Shown here in pieces: positions 55,399 to 64,000 of a stretch of 64,000 nucleotides of DNA; the first letter of the stretch is position 1; every line of letters starts with the position of its first letter. Made by a program: the position numbers and the translations under genes. Under the pieces are notes generated by a model. That model ran no database searches. It was not told the origin of the DNA and worked only from the letters and a program-made list of their open reading frames with translations. The stretch lies in contig NMRA01000056.1 of the NCBI GenBank assembly GCA_002633005.1, forward strand, positions 71,165 through 135,164. Reading direction: 5' to 3'. Origin of the DNA: Phoronis australis (taxonomy: Eukaryota > Phoronida > Phoronidae).

Positions 55399-58300
55399 GT
55401 TGGTGAACCCGCAATTATTTTCTTATTTCGTAGCAAACACATGTGGTATCAAATACGACATGAAAGAAGAAACTTAATGCTGCAAGATTTTTTGTAAAAG
55501 CCAAAATGCTAAAATTTGAAGAGCTCAAAATCCAAAAAAGATGTCAAACAAGTCACTGCAAGACCCTTGAGTCAGATTTCTAGCCCTCAGCTCGCTTTTA
55601 ACTATATATTAATAAAGCATAAAAATAGTTCTAGGTGATTAGTGCAATGGGACCACATGTGCGGCCTGCAATTATTTAAAAAAAACGGTTAACTAAGAAA
55701 AATTTAAAACTGTTAAGACGTCAAAACATGGGCAGTGGAATTATTCTGTTTTCAAAAAGATTTCAATTGTTAATTTAATTACAAGTGACTGTTCAGTAAC
55801 CCAGGTAAATTTCATATTTGTGCCAGAGGTGCCTCAAAATAATTTAGGTGGGTATAACGGCAAAATATAGTCGTGACCCCCTAGATGTATTAATGGATTT
55901 GTAAGGCAAAGATCGAAATTACAAAATACGAAAATTTAAAAACAATTCAACAATATATTAAAACTATGCCGAACCCCTTAATTAACCTTATTAATAGATT
56001 CACTTGCGTACAAAGATGCGACCATTTCCATTTCTGCATGACAAATGGTGTGTCATTGATGTCTATTAATGTCAGTAGTTAATGTCTCAGGCGCCCAGAT
56101 TTACAAATATCAGTAGTCAGGCATGGATTGTAAAGGATGTAATGTGTACCCGGTAAGGCAATCTTACTCAGTGTGTGAACAACAGCCAGTGCTATTTGCA
56201 GTTCCTGATAAAGCAGTTATAAATCGTTTATAATTGGCTCGTTGTATGACTTGTAGTTAGTTTTTTTAAGCATCACGATCGAGTTTATAGATACGCGCTC
56301 AATTGTACGATTTGTTGGCTATATGGCGTGACGGGGAAATAATTTGCGCTGTAAGAACTAGGTAAGCAAGAACTTTGCGTCTTGATGTGACTAAATGACT
56401 ATATAGTGGGTGATGTATGCTAAGAGTTAAGTTTATTATGGTATTACAACTTTTTGCGTGCTCTTATGTCTATGTGTGGGTGCATATTGCTGTCATCTGT
56501 GTGTATGTGAACGTCCGTTGTCAGGCGGGCGCACACTTATCTTCTAAACCCCTTACATGGTTTTCGTGAAAATTGACTGATGTGTTCCTCAATGGAGCTG
56601 ACAATAGGTGGTGGCAACTTTTGGATGGGTCACGCTGCTGGTGTGCCCTCTTGTGGCAATTGGCATTTATTTCAGGATGAGTCTGACTAAAGCACTTAAA
56701 AAACATTCAGTTCCTTTGAAGCCATGAATTCACCAACAATTCTGGCTAAGGAACAACTTCAGACCAGTTTCTTGACTCCGAGTGGTCGAAATCAAAAAAT
56801 ATGTTTTTGCGAGATGGAAGGCAGGTTTGTAGTTGCGTTGAAGTACAATAGACCTCAGTTTGGCCTTAAAGGTTAGTTATCTTTGTCTTTGTTTCTTGTT
56901 GGTTGTTTAACATCCATTAGGAACAGCACCCATGCAAAGATTGTTAACTATGCAGTCACAGGCTGGGTGCATCATCATTGTGTTAGTATTCCAAATGTGT
57001 GTAGTCATTGTTGCAGACGAGAATGAGAGTGATCATTTGTTTTATTATTTCTGAAATTGTTCACATCACGCAATTTGTAATGGCGAGCACAAAAAACTTG
57101 TCATGACCAGAGCTTATCGCATTTAATAATTAAGAAATTTACTCGACAGACTGTTGATTTGAATCAATTTGAAACTTGATTACTGTTCTCCATGGAAACA
57201 AAATTCCTCATTACTTTGTAGTGACTCAATAAGACTTGCTTTTAATTTTGTCTAAAGAATGTTTTAGCCTCTCGGAGGGCAGATAGACATTTGATAGTGA
57301 GTGATGGGCATTTAATAAAAAAGCGTGTCACTGCTCGCCTAGAAGCAAGTTGCATGTCGTCTAAAATTGTTTCATTTTGTGACGACACTCGCCTCGACGG
57401 CACACTTCTATTGAGAGTGTATGAAGTAGTGCGCAACAATGCTGGGTAGTTTAGTCGCAAGGGAAGCACTTCCAAGCATTTTTAAGGTCAGTATTGTCAA
57501 TTAGATAATCCAGTCTATGTCTATCAGCATAGTCAATACACCTTATCTGGCCATACAAGTAAATAGCATGGTGATGTTTCTCACATACTGCTATATGTTC
57601 TATTGTTCAAGGCTCACTGGCTACAAGTCAACTATAGCAAACTAATGGCATTTCAGATCAAATCAGCTCTTGCTTACTGAATCGAGTCACATTATTAGAT
57701 AAATGAGAAAAATGTGCATTAGAAAAACAAGATCTGTTGATTTGTTTTTATTGATTATTCTAAAATGTGCTAAATTTCAAAAAGTGACAAAATAAAAGCC
57801 TTATCATAAATCGACAAATTTTGGATAAAATATTTGTTTTTGGCTGATTTTTCATTGATTCATTGCTAGCTTGCCTTTGTTTCTTTCTCATTTTTTGCAT
57901 AATCTCTGCATGACTTGAGACAACTTTGACATAATTTTGTAAATTTAGTTTCTTCTACTTCTCTATGTGAACTGTACCGTTGTCGGAATTACACTTTCTC
58001 TTATTTTTTCATATTGCTGTTAGTCAGGTGCAAGCAAATGATTTTTCAGTGGTTAAAAGGCAGTGTTTCAGGTTTGATATGAATCCAAAGCATTTGATTA
58101 AGCCTTGAAATCGACACCAATTGTCGTGTGAACCTAAAACTTTTCTATTAGTTGGCTGGTCCATCCAATGACTAATTTGTAATTTTCCACATTGTGAGTG
58201 TGCAGAAATTAATAGCAAATATCATCAATTCAGATCATACATGATAAACGCCAGATTCCCAACGATATGTACCTCTGACATTCCCAGAAGCGACGGCACT

Positions 58301-58936
58301 CTTGTGCAAGGCACAGCTCAGCTTCCATTTTATGAACCAACACATGGAGGTTCTCTTCTTTACGTTAGCGCGGTGCTGTTGCATATTCAAAATCCTTACC
58401 TGAATGCATACCAGAGATAATACCCAGTGAGAAAAGTTGTAATACCATATTATATCAAGATTATTGTGTCAGTGTCGTCCTATCAACGTTGAATCCCCCC
58501 TCACACTAAGCTGGTCAAGCCAGAGTACCTGCTGGAGACCATACCAAGGAGCAGAATGACCCAGGTGAGAAGATACTTAAGAGCAGAATGCCCACCCACG
58601 TTTGCAGCGTATGGGCCCCGAAGTTTCATGAAGTGGGCTTCAGGTGTAGCTATCATGTTAATTAAAGCTTTGTCCACAATTATATCTACCTGTTTAATTG
58701 GACCTGCTGTGCATTGCATCAAGTACTACTAATTGGGGACCTTTGTAATGGTTTCAGCTTCACCGTGTCTTCCCTTGAAGTTGTCCAGAGCGGTTGAAGC
58801 TATCTGGAGTACTTGCCTGCACTCAGATTGTTAGGGTCATTGACAAACCTATCATTAGATTACCTAACTGGTGTCTAACATCGACAGGAAGCACTGTAGC
58901 TGTGCGATTAATGTAATAACGTTCATCCTCTGCAGG
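55399..58936. other. No recognised gene; intron-like
   Basis: AT-rich. Phrases at 45505-45570 and 56510-56590 (GTCCGTTG ... AACC(C/T)CTT ... TTC(T/G)TGAAA) are similar, an old repeat. No exon recognised. Confidence 0.4.
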
Positions 58937-59291
58937 AGGTCAGAGTTGTCAGTGTATACGCGAAGCAGCAAACGTGTCGGCGGTACTGCTTCTGAGAAGA
59001 ACACGTAGATGTCGACATTATTAAATTTTTTTATCGTGGGTTAGTCTGGGGGTGATAAGTGCGGACCGTATAGAAGAAATTTTGAAGCGACTGGACGACA
59101 GCAGTAAGGCTTGGAAATATGCCCTACTGGGTTAGAAATCGTGAGTGCTCGTTGCCAACGATATCCCAACAGTACCTGCCGGGTATCCTGTTGAAGAGAG
59201 AAAGGAGCACGGATGATGTCATTTACTCGTTGAATCCACGCAGCAAAGGGTTGAAGTTGATCCGGAAGTCGTGGCCCATTTCGGTGCGGCG
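58937..59291 (+). other. GC-richer island, candidate exon
   Basis: Bounded by an acceptor-like TCATCCTCTGCAG (ending at 58940) and a donor GCGGCG|GTGAGT at 59291/59292. Inside, ATG at 59119 opens 57 codons up to the donor (MPYWVRNRECSLPTISQQYL ...). The preceding part is not open throughout, so this would be an alternative first exon rather than an internal one. The minus strand is also open across it. No family recognised. Confidence 0.2.
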
Positions 59292-60750
59292 GTGAGTATA
59301 TGAAATATTTAGTTGGTGATAGGTGAAAGCAAGTCATTGCTAATGAAGCTTGGCTGTGCCCAGTGGAGAAGTGGAGGGACTTGTATCTGACTTAAACCTT
59401 TTGTTGCAAAATAAATCTTAATTAAATTCAAATAGTATATCGTATTGGTGTTAAGAATGGACATAAATGTACCATCAACTGGAAATCTTTCAGTGTGCAT
59501 TTTATGATATTTGACTTGATTTTGTATCATTGCAAAATACTTTGTATTTAGCCACTCTGCAATACTGCAAAAATTTGTAACTCGGTAAAATATAATATTA
59601 AAAGTAGAGAGTCTGCAAGAATGATTTTTGGCTTTAACCAATCTTATTAACTGGGTTATGTGACCAAATGATTTTTAGTGAAATTTAACAAAAATAAAAA
59701 CTACAATGATAGCAGAACAATAGTATTAGCAATATGATCAAAATTTATTTCATGTAAATATTAGTGGTGAGATCATAAAAACACTGTAGCAATTTTCTAA
59801 AATTGTGTTTTCCTTTTGTGTCATTTTTTCTTAAAAATCCTACTTGAATGTATTATTTTTTCACGGAGAAGCGGAGCATTTCAAAAACAATGCCAGTACA
59901 TATTGCATAGCTTCTGAAAGTTTCAATCCAGTCAGCTGGCATTTCTGTGATATGATGTTCCCAACTCAACCATACTTGGAATTTTTCTAGGGCTCTACGT
60001 AATTTTAACTTACTCTTTTAACTTCGACTCAGTTTCAAAGTTGACCATTAACACTGATTGACACTCCCCAAAACAGTGGCACATGGAGGTTGATATGATG
60101 GGCGCTGAAGTAATTTCAGCTTAGTGTTTTGCTGCTATGATGTCATGACTAACGTGGTAATTGATCTGTTCCACTAAAAGGAACTCAGTGCTTGTGATAC
60201 GGAGGGTTCATTGCCCGCTCTCGCCTTTCCTGTACAAATGTATTCAAAGAATAAGAGGTGGTGTGAGTGCTAAGTTTCCAATTATTTACTGTCCTTAATG
60301 GTGTAAAACAACTTAAGCTTCCAAAATGCTAACATGTCTCATGAAAAGTAATGCACAGCTATCCACCGTGTTTCACCGTTGAAGAATACGCTCCTATGAA
60401 TCTTGAAATATTTTAAACTTGATTCTTCTTGAATTTCCATGGTCAAATATTATTTGTTTCATCTGTCTTGTGTCTTTTTGTAAAGTCTTTATTGTTTGAG
60501 GGCTGTGCAGTGTTACCTACAGTGAAGAATTCATGCCGAGAAGTTCTAAGGCAGTCACTTAAACATGTCGGCAACAAATCTGTTGCAGTTAACTTTTTGC
60601 ACGATAAAAAATACCCTTCGGTCTTCCATGACTTGAATGTTAAAAAGATATGGAGCTGATCTGTGTGCTTCGTTTTGACTTGGCATCAACCTGTTTGATG
60701 TAAGAATATTGCTGCCAGCCATCCATAAACTCTAACTTCTTGATATATGT
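59292..60750. other. No recognised gene; SINE body copy
   Basis: 59871-60000 (+) matches the SINE body at 46610-46750 (GCGGAGCATTTCAAAAACAA, CAGTACATATTGCATAG, CTGAAAGTTTCAATCCA, TTTTTCTAGGG), without the tRNA head. The rest is AT-rich. Confidence 0.5.
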
Positions 60751-60826
60751 GCAAATGCATATGCAAATATTATGCATATGCATATGCAAATATGCATATG
60801 CATACAGTATGCATATTATGTATATG
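60751..60826. promoter_or_regulatory. Cluster of octamer/MORE POU-type sites
   Basis: Two exact ATGCAAAT octamers (60761-60768, 60784-60791) and two exact ATGCATATGCAT words (60772-60783, 60792-60803), the MORE palindrome bound by POU-domain dimers, lie within 50 bp. The block may also be described as a (TATGCA)n simple repeat, so site function is uncertain. Confidence 0.5.
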
Positions 60827-61251
60827 TAAGTGCTGTATAATCTCACCAATCTCCAGACGTAATTGTTTTTGGAAATTGGCATTCTCCATTTCCAAGGAGT
60901 TGTAATAATATTGTAAATGCCTACAATTTCCCAAAACGTTATCCATGGTTGGTGTTATAGAAATTCAGACTGATAAGCACTTATTTGGTGTTATGCCTAT
61001 CTTTCATAAAAAATTCATGTCCGCCTTATTGTTCTGATTGGAGAGACTTTTTCCTAGTTGTTTTATAAGATGTTGTAAGCTTGCTATTGGTCTTTGAAAA
61101 TTCTTCTGTAAAATCTATTAGGGATGAAGGTTAGAGTTTGATTTGTAGAATATGTCAAAAAGTAGAACTTGTGTTTTTGTGTGCATACCTACAATTGAGT
61201 TTGGGTCCCTAGGTACACGCGTGCTTGCAACTTGCTCCGTTGATGGCTATT
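60827..61251. other. No recognised gene
   Basis: AT-rich, nothing specific seen. Confidence 0.4.
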
Positions 61252-61440
61252 ACTGTGAAATCTCACTAATTTAGGATTCACCATGACAACAAAGGAAATT
61301 CAGCTTCCTCACTTTTTTTGTCACAAATATTTTGAATGTGATAACTATCAAAGGAAACGAACTCCAAGTTCTTAGCAAGTCCAAAATGACTTAGCCTAAA
61401 CACCAAGTTGACAGACCAGTTTTGTTATAGTTAGTGGCTA
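61252..61440 (+). mobile_element. MITE family E, copy 4 (diverged)
   Basis: TACTGTGAAATCTCACTAATTT and AGGATTCACCATG match the family start; the remainder is diverged and the right terminus is not clear. Confidence 0.45.
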
Positions 61441-62582
61441 AAATGAAATGTTGGGTTTGGATGAGATGTCACTGGTAGATAGAAGCTCTAATCCATGATG
61501 TGTCTTCGTACCATCAGTTACTTGGTTGATTTCCATACTAAGATATCTAAATGTACTTTCCCGGTCATTGACATCTTTCTAATATTGTTTTTCTTACAGC
61601 AAACCATTGCATACAGATAGACGTACAGTTCTTGCTGAACATTAAAAGTTTCACAGCTTTGATTTTACAAGCAGCTATACATCATTGGGTGTAAGAAAAC
61701 TTGTCACGAACATGCCATGTTTTCAGCCTATCTCGGTTGTCATGCCAACCTTTTCAATGTTTCTAGTATTTGCAGATATGACAAGAATCAATTTACTGTT
61801 TCAGCTTGGAGTAACTTGTCACATAAAACATGCTGATGTGATTGTCAATGTTGTTTCGGAAAGTAGGCAAGTGTGCACATTGAAGGCTGCGACTGAAGGA
61901 CTTTCACATGGGTGCTCCTTTGTGGTGATTGGAATTTTGGCTAGTTTTGCAGACTAAATCAGAGCAATCTTTGTACTTTTTTCAAAGGGTCATGCCATTT
62001 AAAAATTGCTTTGTTACTTGATAGGCCAGTTGCCAACATTTCTGCATTGTAGTTTTTTGAGTCCATAACTCATACAATTCATTAGCGTGGCACTTTTCAA
62101 ATTACTTAATCTGACAAACTGGCACAGTGCATGCAGGTATCTGCAAATGAAATTTGCCTTGGTGTGGTTTGAGTTGATTGGCGGTGTTTGATTTATGAGA
62201 TCCTGGTTTCTCTGCCAAGGTTGGTGGTGGAAAACTCAAAAAGTGCCTGCTTTACAAAGAGAAGGGTCATGCACAAACCAACATGTCCATTCTTGACTAC
62301 TCTGCAACCCAGTATTTGTAACGTGTGACTTGGCTGTCTTACAATTAATCACATAACCTAGATGTTTTAAAAAAACTTGATTTTGTAAACGGATGTCATT
62401 TTTGATCATTTGTTTTTTTGAATTTAAGGGGAGATGATGCACAATTATAGCTCACACCATGGAGCATACTGAGACAACAGATTTGCAACTACGAGATAGT
62501 TCTCATGGAATTCCCAGAGCAGGTGTTACTCTTGCAGTGCACAACTCAGCTTCAGGTTAGGAGCAGATGACGCACTTGCCAG
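61441..62582. other. No recognised gene
   Basis: Open plus-strand frame 61685-61957 has no domain I recognise. Intron-like T/G-biased sequence. Confidence 0.35.
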
Positions 62583-62745
62583 AACAGTGGCGGATCTACG
62601 GGGGGGGGGTTCAGGGGGTTTAAACCCCCCCTCGGGCCAGGACCCAAAAATTAAAAAAAACAAAAGCGTCTCCAGCAAACCAAAAACGGCACCGCCAGCG
62701 TGTGTAAACCCCAAGTAAACCAACTTGGAAAAAATTGAGAGGGGG
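62583..62745. mobile_element. GC-tract element, copy
   Basis: Starts CAGTGGCGGATCTACGGGGG with a G-run, then a C-run, AGGACCCAAAAATTAAAAAA, and ends at a GAGGGGGGGTTCACTC tract. Same terminal motif (CAGTGGCGGATCTA) as the right end at 25702. Confidence 0.65.
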
Positions 62746-63106
62746 GGTTCACTCTGAAAATATAGTTTTTTGCATTGTGAATTGCTGAGTCTTTGTGGCT
62801 CATCGGCAAAACGCGTGGGGATTTATTGTGCGCGCGCTTCCGTCGAGACTTCTGAAGTAGCCAAGCATTTTACATGGATCCACTGCCGAAAGAGCAGTTC
62901 TATAGCTGATTTCTTTAGGTAACTAGCTTCTTTACTCTAAGATATATTTTGATTTGATTAGGGGAAATACTGTAGTGCCGCAACCCTGATATTCAGGCGA
63001 ATTGACGTGCAGCGTTTTTACTTCGTCTGTCATGCCGTGTCATTCTATTACACTCAACACGTTTGTAACTGGTGTATAGTAAAGTTGTTTTGTGCAATAT
63101 CATACA
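62746..63106. other. No recognised gene
   Basis: Nothing specific seen. Confidence 0.4.
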
Positions 63107-63150
63107 GTGTACATGTACATGTAATATTGTGTACATGTACATGTAATATT
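63107..63150. repeat. Exact 22-bp tandem duplication
   Basis: GTGTACATGTACATGTAATATT-type unit occurs twice in succession (63107-63128, 63129-63150); each unit contains the palindrome TGTACATGTACA. Confidence 0.95.
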
Positions 63151-63634
63151 TTTGAAAAAAAATCTTTTTCCGAAGAATTGCTATTGTGGCGGGCGCCGTG
63201 GTCTGGTCGCGAGTCCGTTATGTCTATACAAGGAATGACCAAGGGGGCACTCACATTGAGAAAGTGACCGCATTCGCGAAAAGTATACAGTACCAGAAAT
63301 TGCGGGGAGGCTGTTCTTTCACAACAAAGTCTTGCGGGACTCGTGCGATGTTCAATAGGCCTCCTAAGGAGCCCTAGTTCCGACCTCAACACCTACCGTC
63401 TGTCTACCTGCAATAAGCACACTGCCGTCTTCTATACTGGGAATTTCCGCAGAAAGGCTCACCCGATGAAACGCTCATGCCCATGGGCATTTATTTGATA
63501 TTAGTACTTCGGGTTTCAAGCTTTCAGACATTGGGACGTTTATTTCAAAAATTGCAAGAGATATGCAAATAGGTCCTGGGATTCTTCGTCAAGGTTTGAA
63601 GTAGTCCATGGTGAACGAATCAAATTTAGTTGCG
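63151..63634. other. Unassigned, GC-richer at 63185-63400
   Basis: Open frames exist on both strands in the GC-richer part but none is recognisable. It may be part of the hAT element whose coding relic follows. Confidence 0.3.
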
Positions 63635-63877
63635 CATGTAAGTCTTTTGAATGGACTTGGCAACCTCAAGGGTCTCAGTGTCAAATGAGCTGCGAAACGA
63701 GATGCTGACATTATAGAGGCTTACAAGCTCATTGACACAGCAGTTGACGAAGTGCAAGCGTTGGGAACAAACATCGAAGATATCTGGGTAGAATGGTTCC
63801 AAGACGAGCAAATCATTGGATCCGATATACAAATTCCTCGGCAGTCTAGACAACAGAAGGATAGGACTAACGTATGA
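63635..63877 (+). pseudogene. hAT-type transposase relic
   Basis: One plus-strand frame reads LNGLGNLKGLSVK, a TGA at 63686, then AAKRDADIIEAYKLIDTAVD, EVQALGTNIEDIWVEWFQDE and IPRQSRQQKDRTNV before a stop at 63875-63877. The order GLSVxLQ..xxDIxxAY..ID.VxxL...R.N.D..W..WF ... PR...RQ..R.NV is the pattern of hAT transposases of the ZNF862/52-kDa-repressor-like group just before their C-terminal dimerisation region. Only this piece remains; the Glu-Asp-Asp core and C-terminus are missing. A frame on the opposite strand over the same bases is incidental. Confidence 0.75.
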
Positions 63878-64000
63878 GTAACCACTGGGGATTAAAATTT
63901 TAGAGAGAAGTTTTCAATTCAAAATTTTTTGCATAGTACACTTTAGGTCTCGCGACGGACCAGGCCAGCTTGATTTGTGTAGATGTTGAGTTTCAGTGTA
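63878..64000. other. Right edge, nothing recognised
   Basis: AT-rich sequence after the hAT relic; no feature seen. Confidence 0.4.

Noticed and set aside
60640-60882. His/Ile/Cys/Ala/Tyr-rich minus-strand frame
   Set aside because: It translates the (TATGCA)-type repeat at 60751-60826.
62526-62723. Minus-strand frame with Pro- and Gly-rich runs
   Set aside because: It spans the G/C runs of the GGCGGATC-ended transposon and has no independent support.
63626-63853. 75-residue minus-strand frame near the right end
   Set aside because: The plus strand over the same bases carries the recognisable hAT transposase segment, so the minus frame is incidental.
1-64000. CRISPR arrays, bacterial operons, rRNA genes and intact tRNA genes
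   Set aside because: No evenly spaced identical repeats, no chained long frames and no complete tRNA cloverleaf were found; the tRNA-like pieces are SINE heads.

Overview
This window looks like nuclear DNA of an animal. It is AT-rich, gene-poor, interrupted by introns and crowded with degenerate transposons: hAT, piggyBac-like and Kolobok-like DNA elements, MITEs, tRNA-derived SINEs, a LINE reverse-transcriptase relic and minisatellites. The mix, with an Ldh_2-type oxidoreductase gene and THAP/Kolobok relics, fits a marine invertebrate, possibly a non-vertebrate deuterostome. That assignment is an impression, not a search result. The reading frames do not form prokaryote-like operons.

Only two protein-coding calls are firm. 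At the left edge, on the minus strand, lies the first coding exon of a mitochondrial-looking Ldh_2-family malate/L-lactate dehydrogenase-like gene (755 to 515), whose remaining exons run off the window. At 9469-10695 on the plus strand is one long uninterrupted coding exon for an ankyrin-repeat protein of about 408 residues. It has five repeat-like units, then a basic, Ser-rich tail, and is preceded by a good splice acceptor. Weaker exon candidates are 32617-32771 (+), 31712-31914 (-), 25817-25990 (+), 20479-20769 (-) and a GC-richer island at 58937-59291.

Region by region: 0-9 kb is the Ldh_2 5' end followed by repeats and a palindromic minisatellite. 9-11 kb is the ankyrin gene. 12-20 kb holds TIR elements and an 883-bp direct duplication joined by a single N, probably two haplotypes placed in tandem. 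21-28 kb is a mobile-element graveyard (LINE, Penelope-like tail, a 1-kb GC-tract element with a tRNA-derived head, a hAT-type MITE). 28-37 kb is AT-rich with a possible first exon of a plus-strand gene at 32.6 kb. 37-42 kb contains a promoter-like repeat, a piggyBac-like transposase relic and a TTAA-flanked, THAP-encoding Kolobok-like transposon with 160-bp terminal repeats. 42-64 kb reads as intron or intergenic sequence with an apparent T-over-A and G-over-C bias on the plus strand, several MITE families, a perfect 200-bp inverted repeat at 54942-55398, a POU-site cluster at 60.75 kb and a hAT transposase relic at the right end.

The most interesting items are the Kolobok-like THAP element, the flawless 200-bp hairpin, three copies of an 80-bp hAT-like hairpin repeat, and the possibility that 33-63 kb is one long intron.
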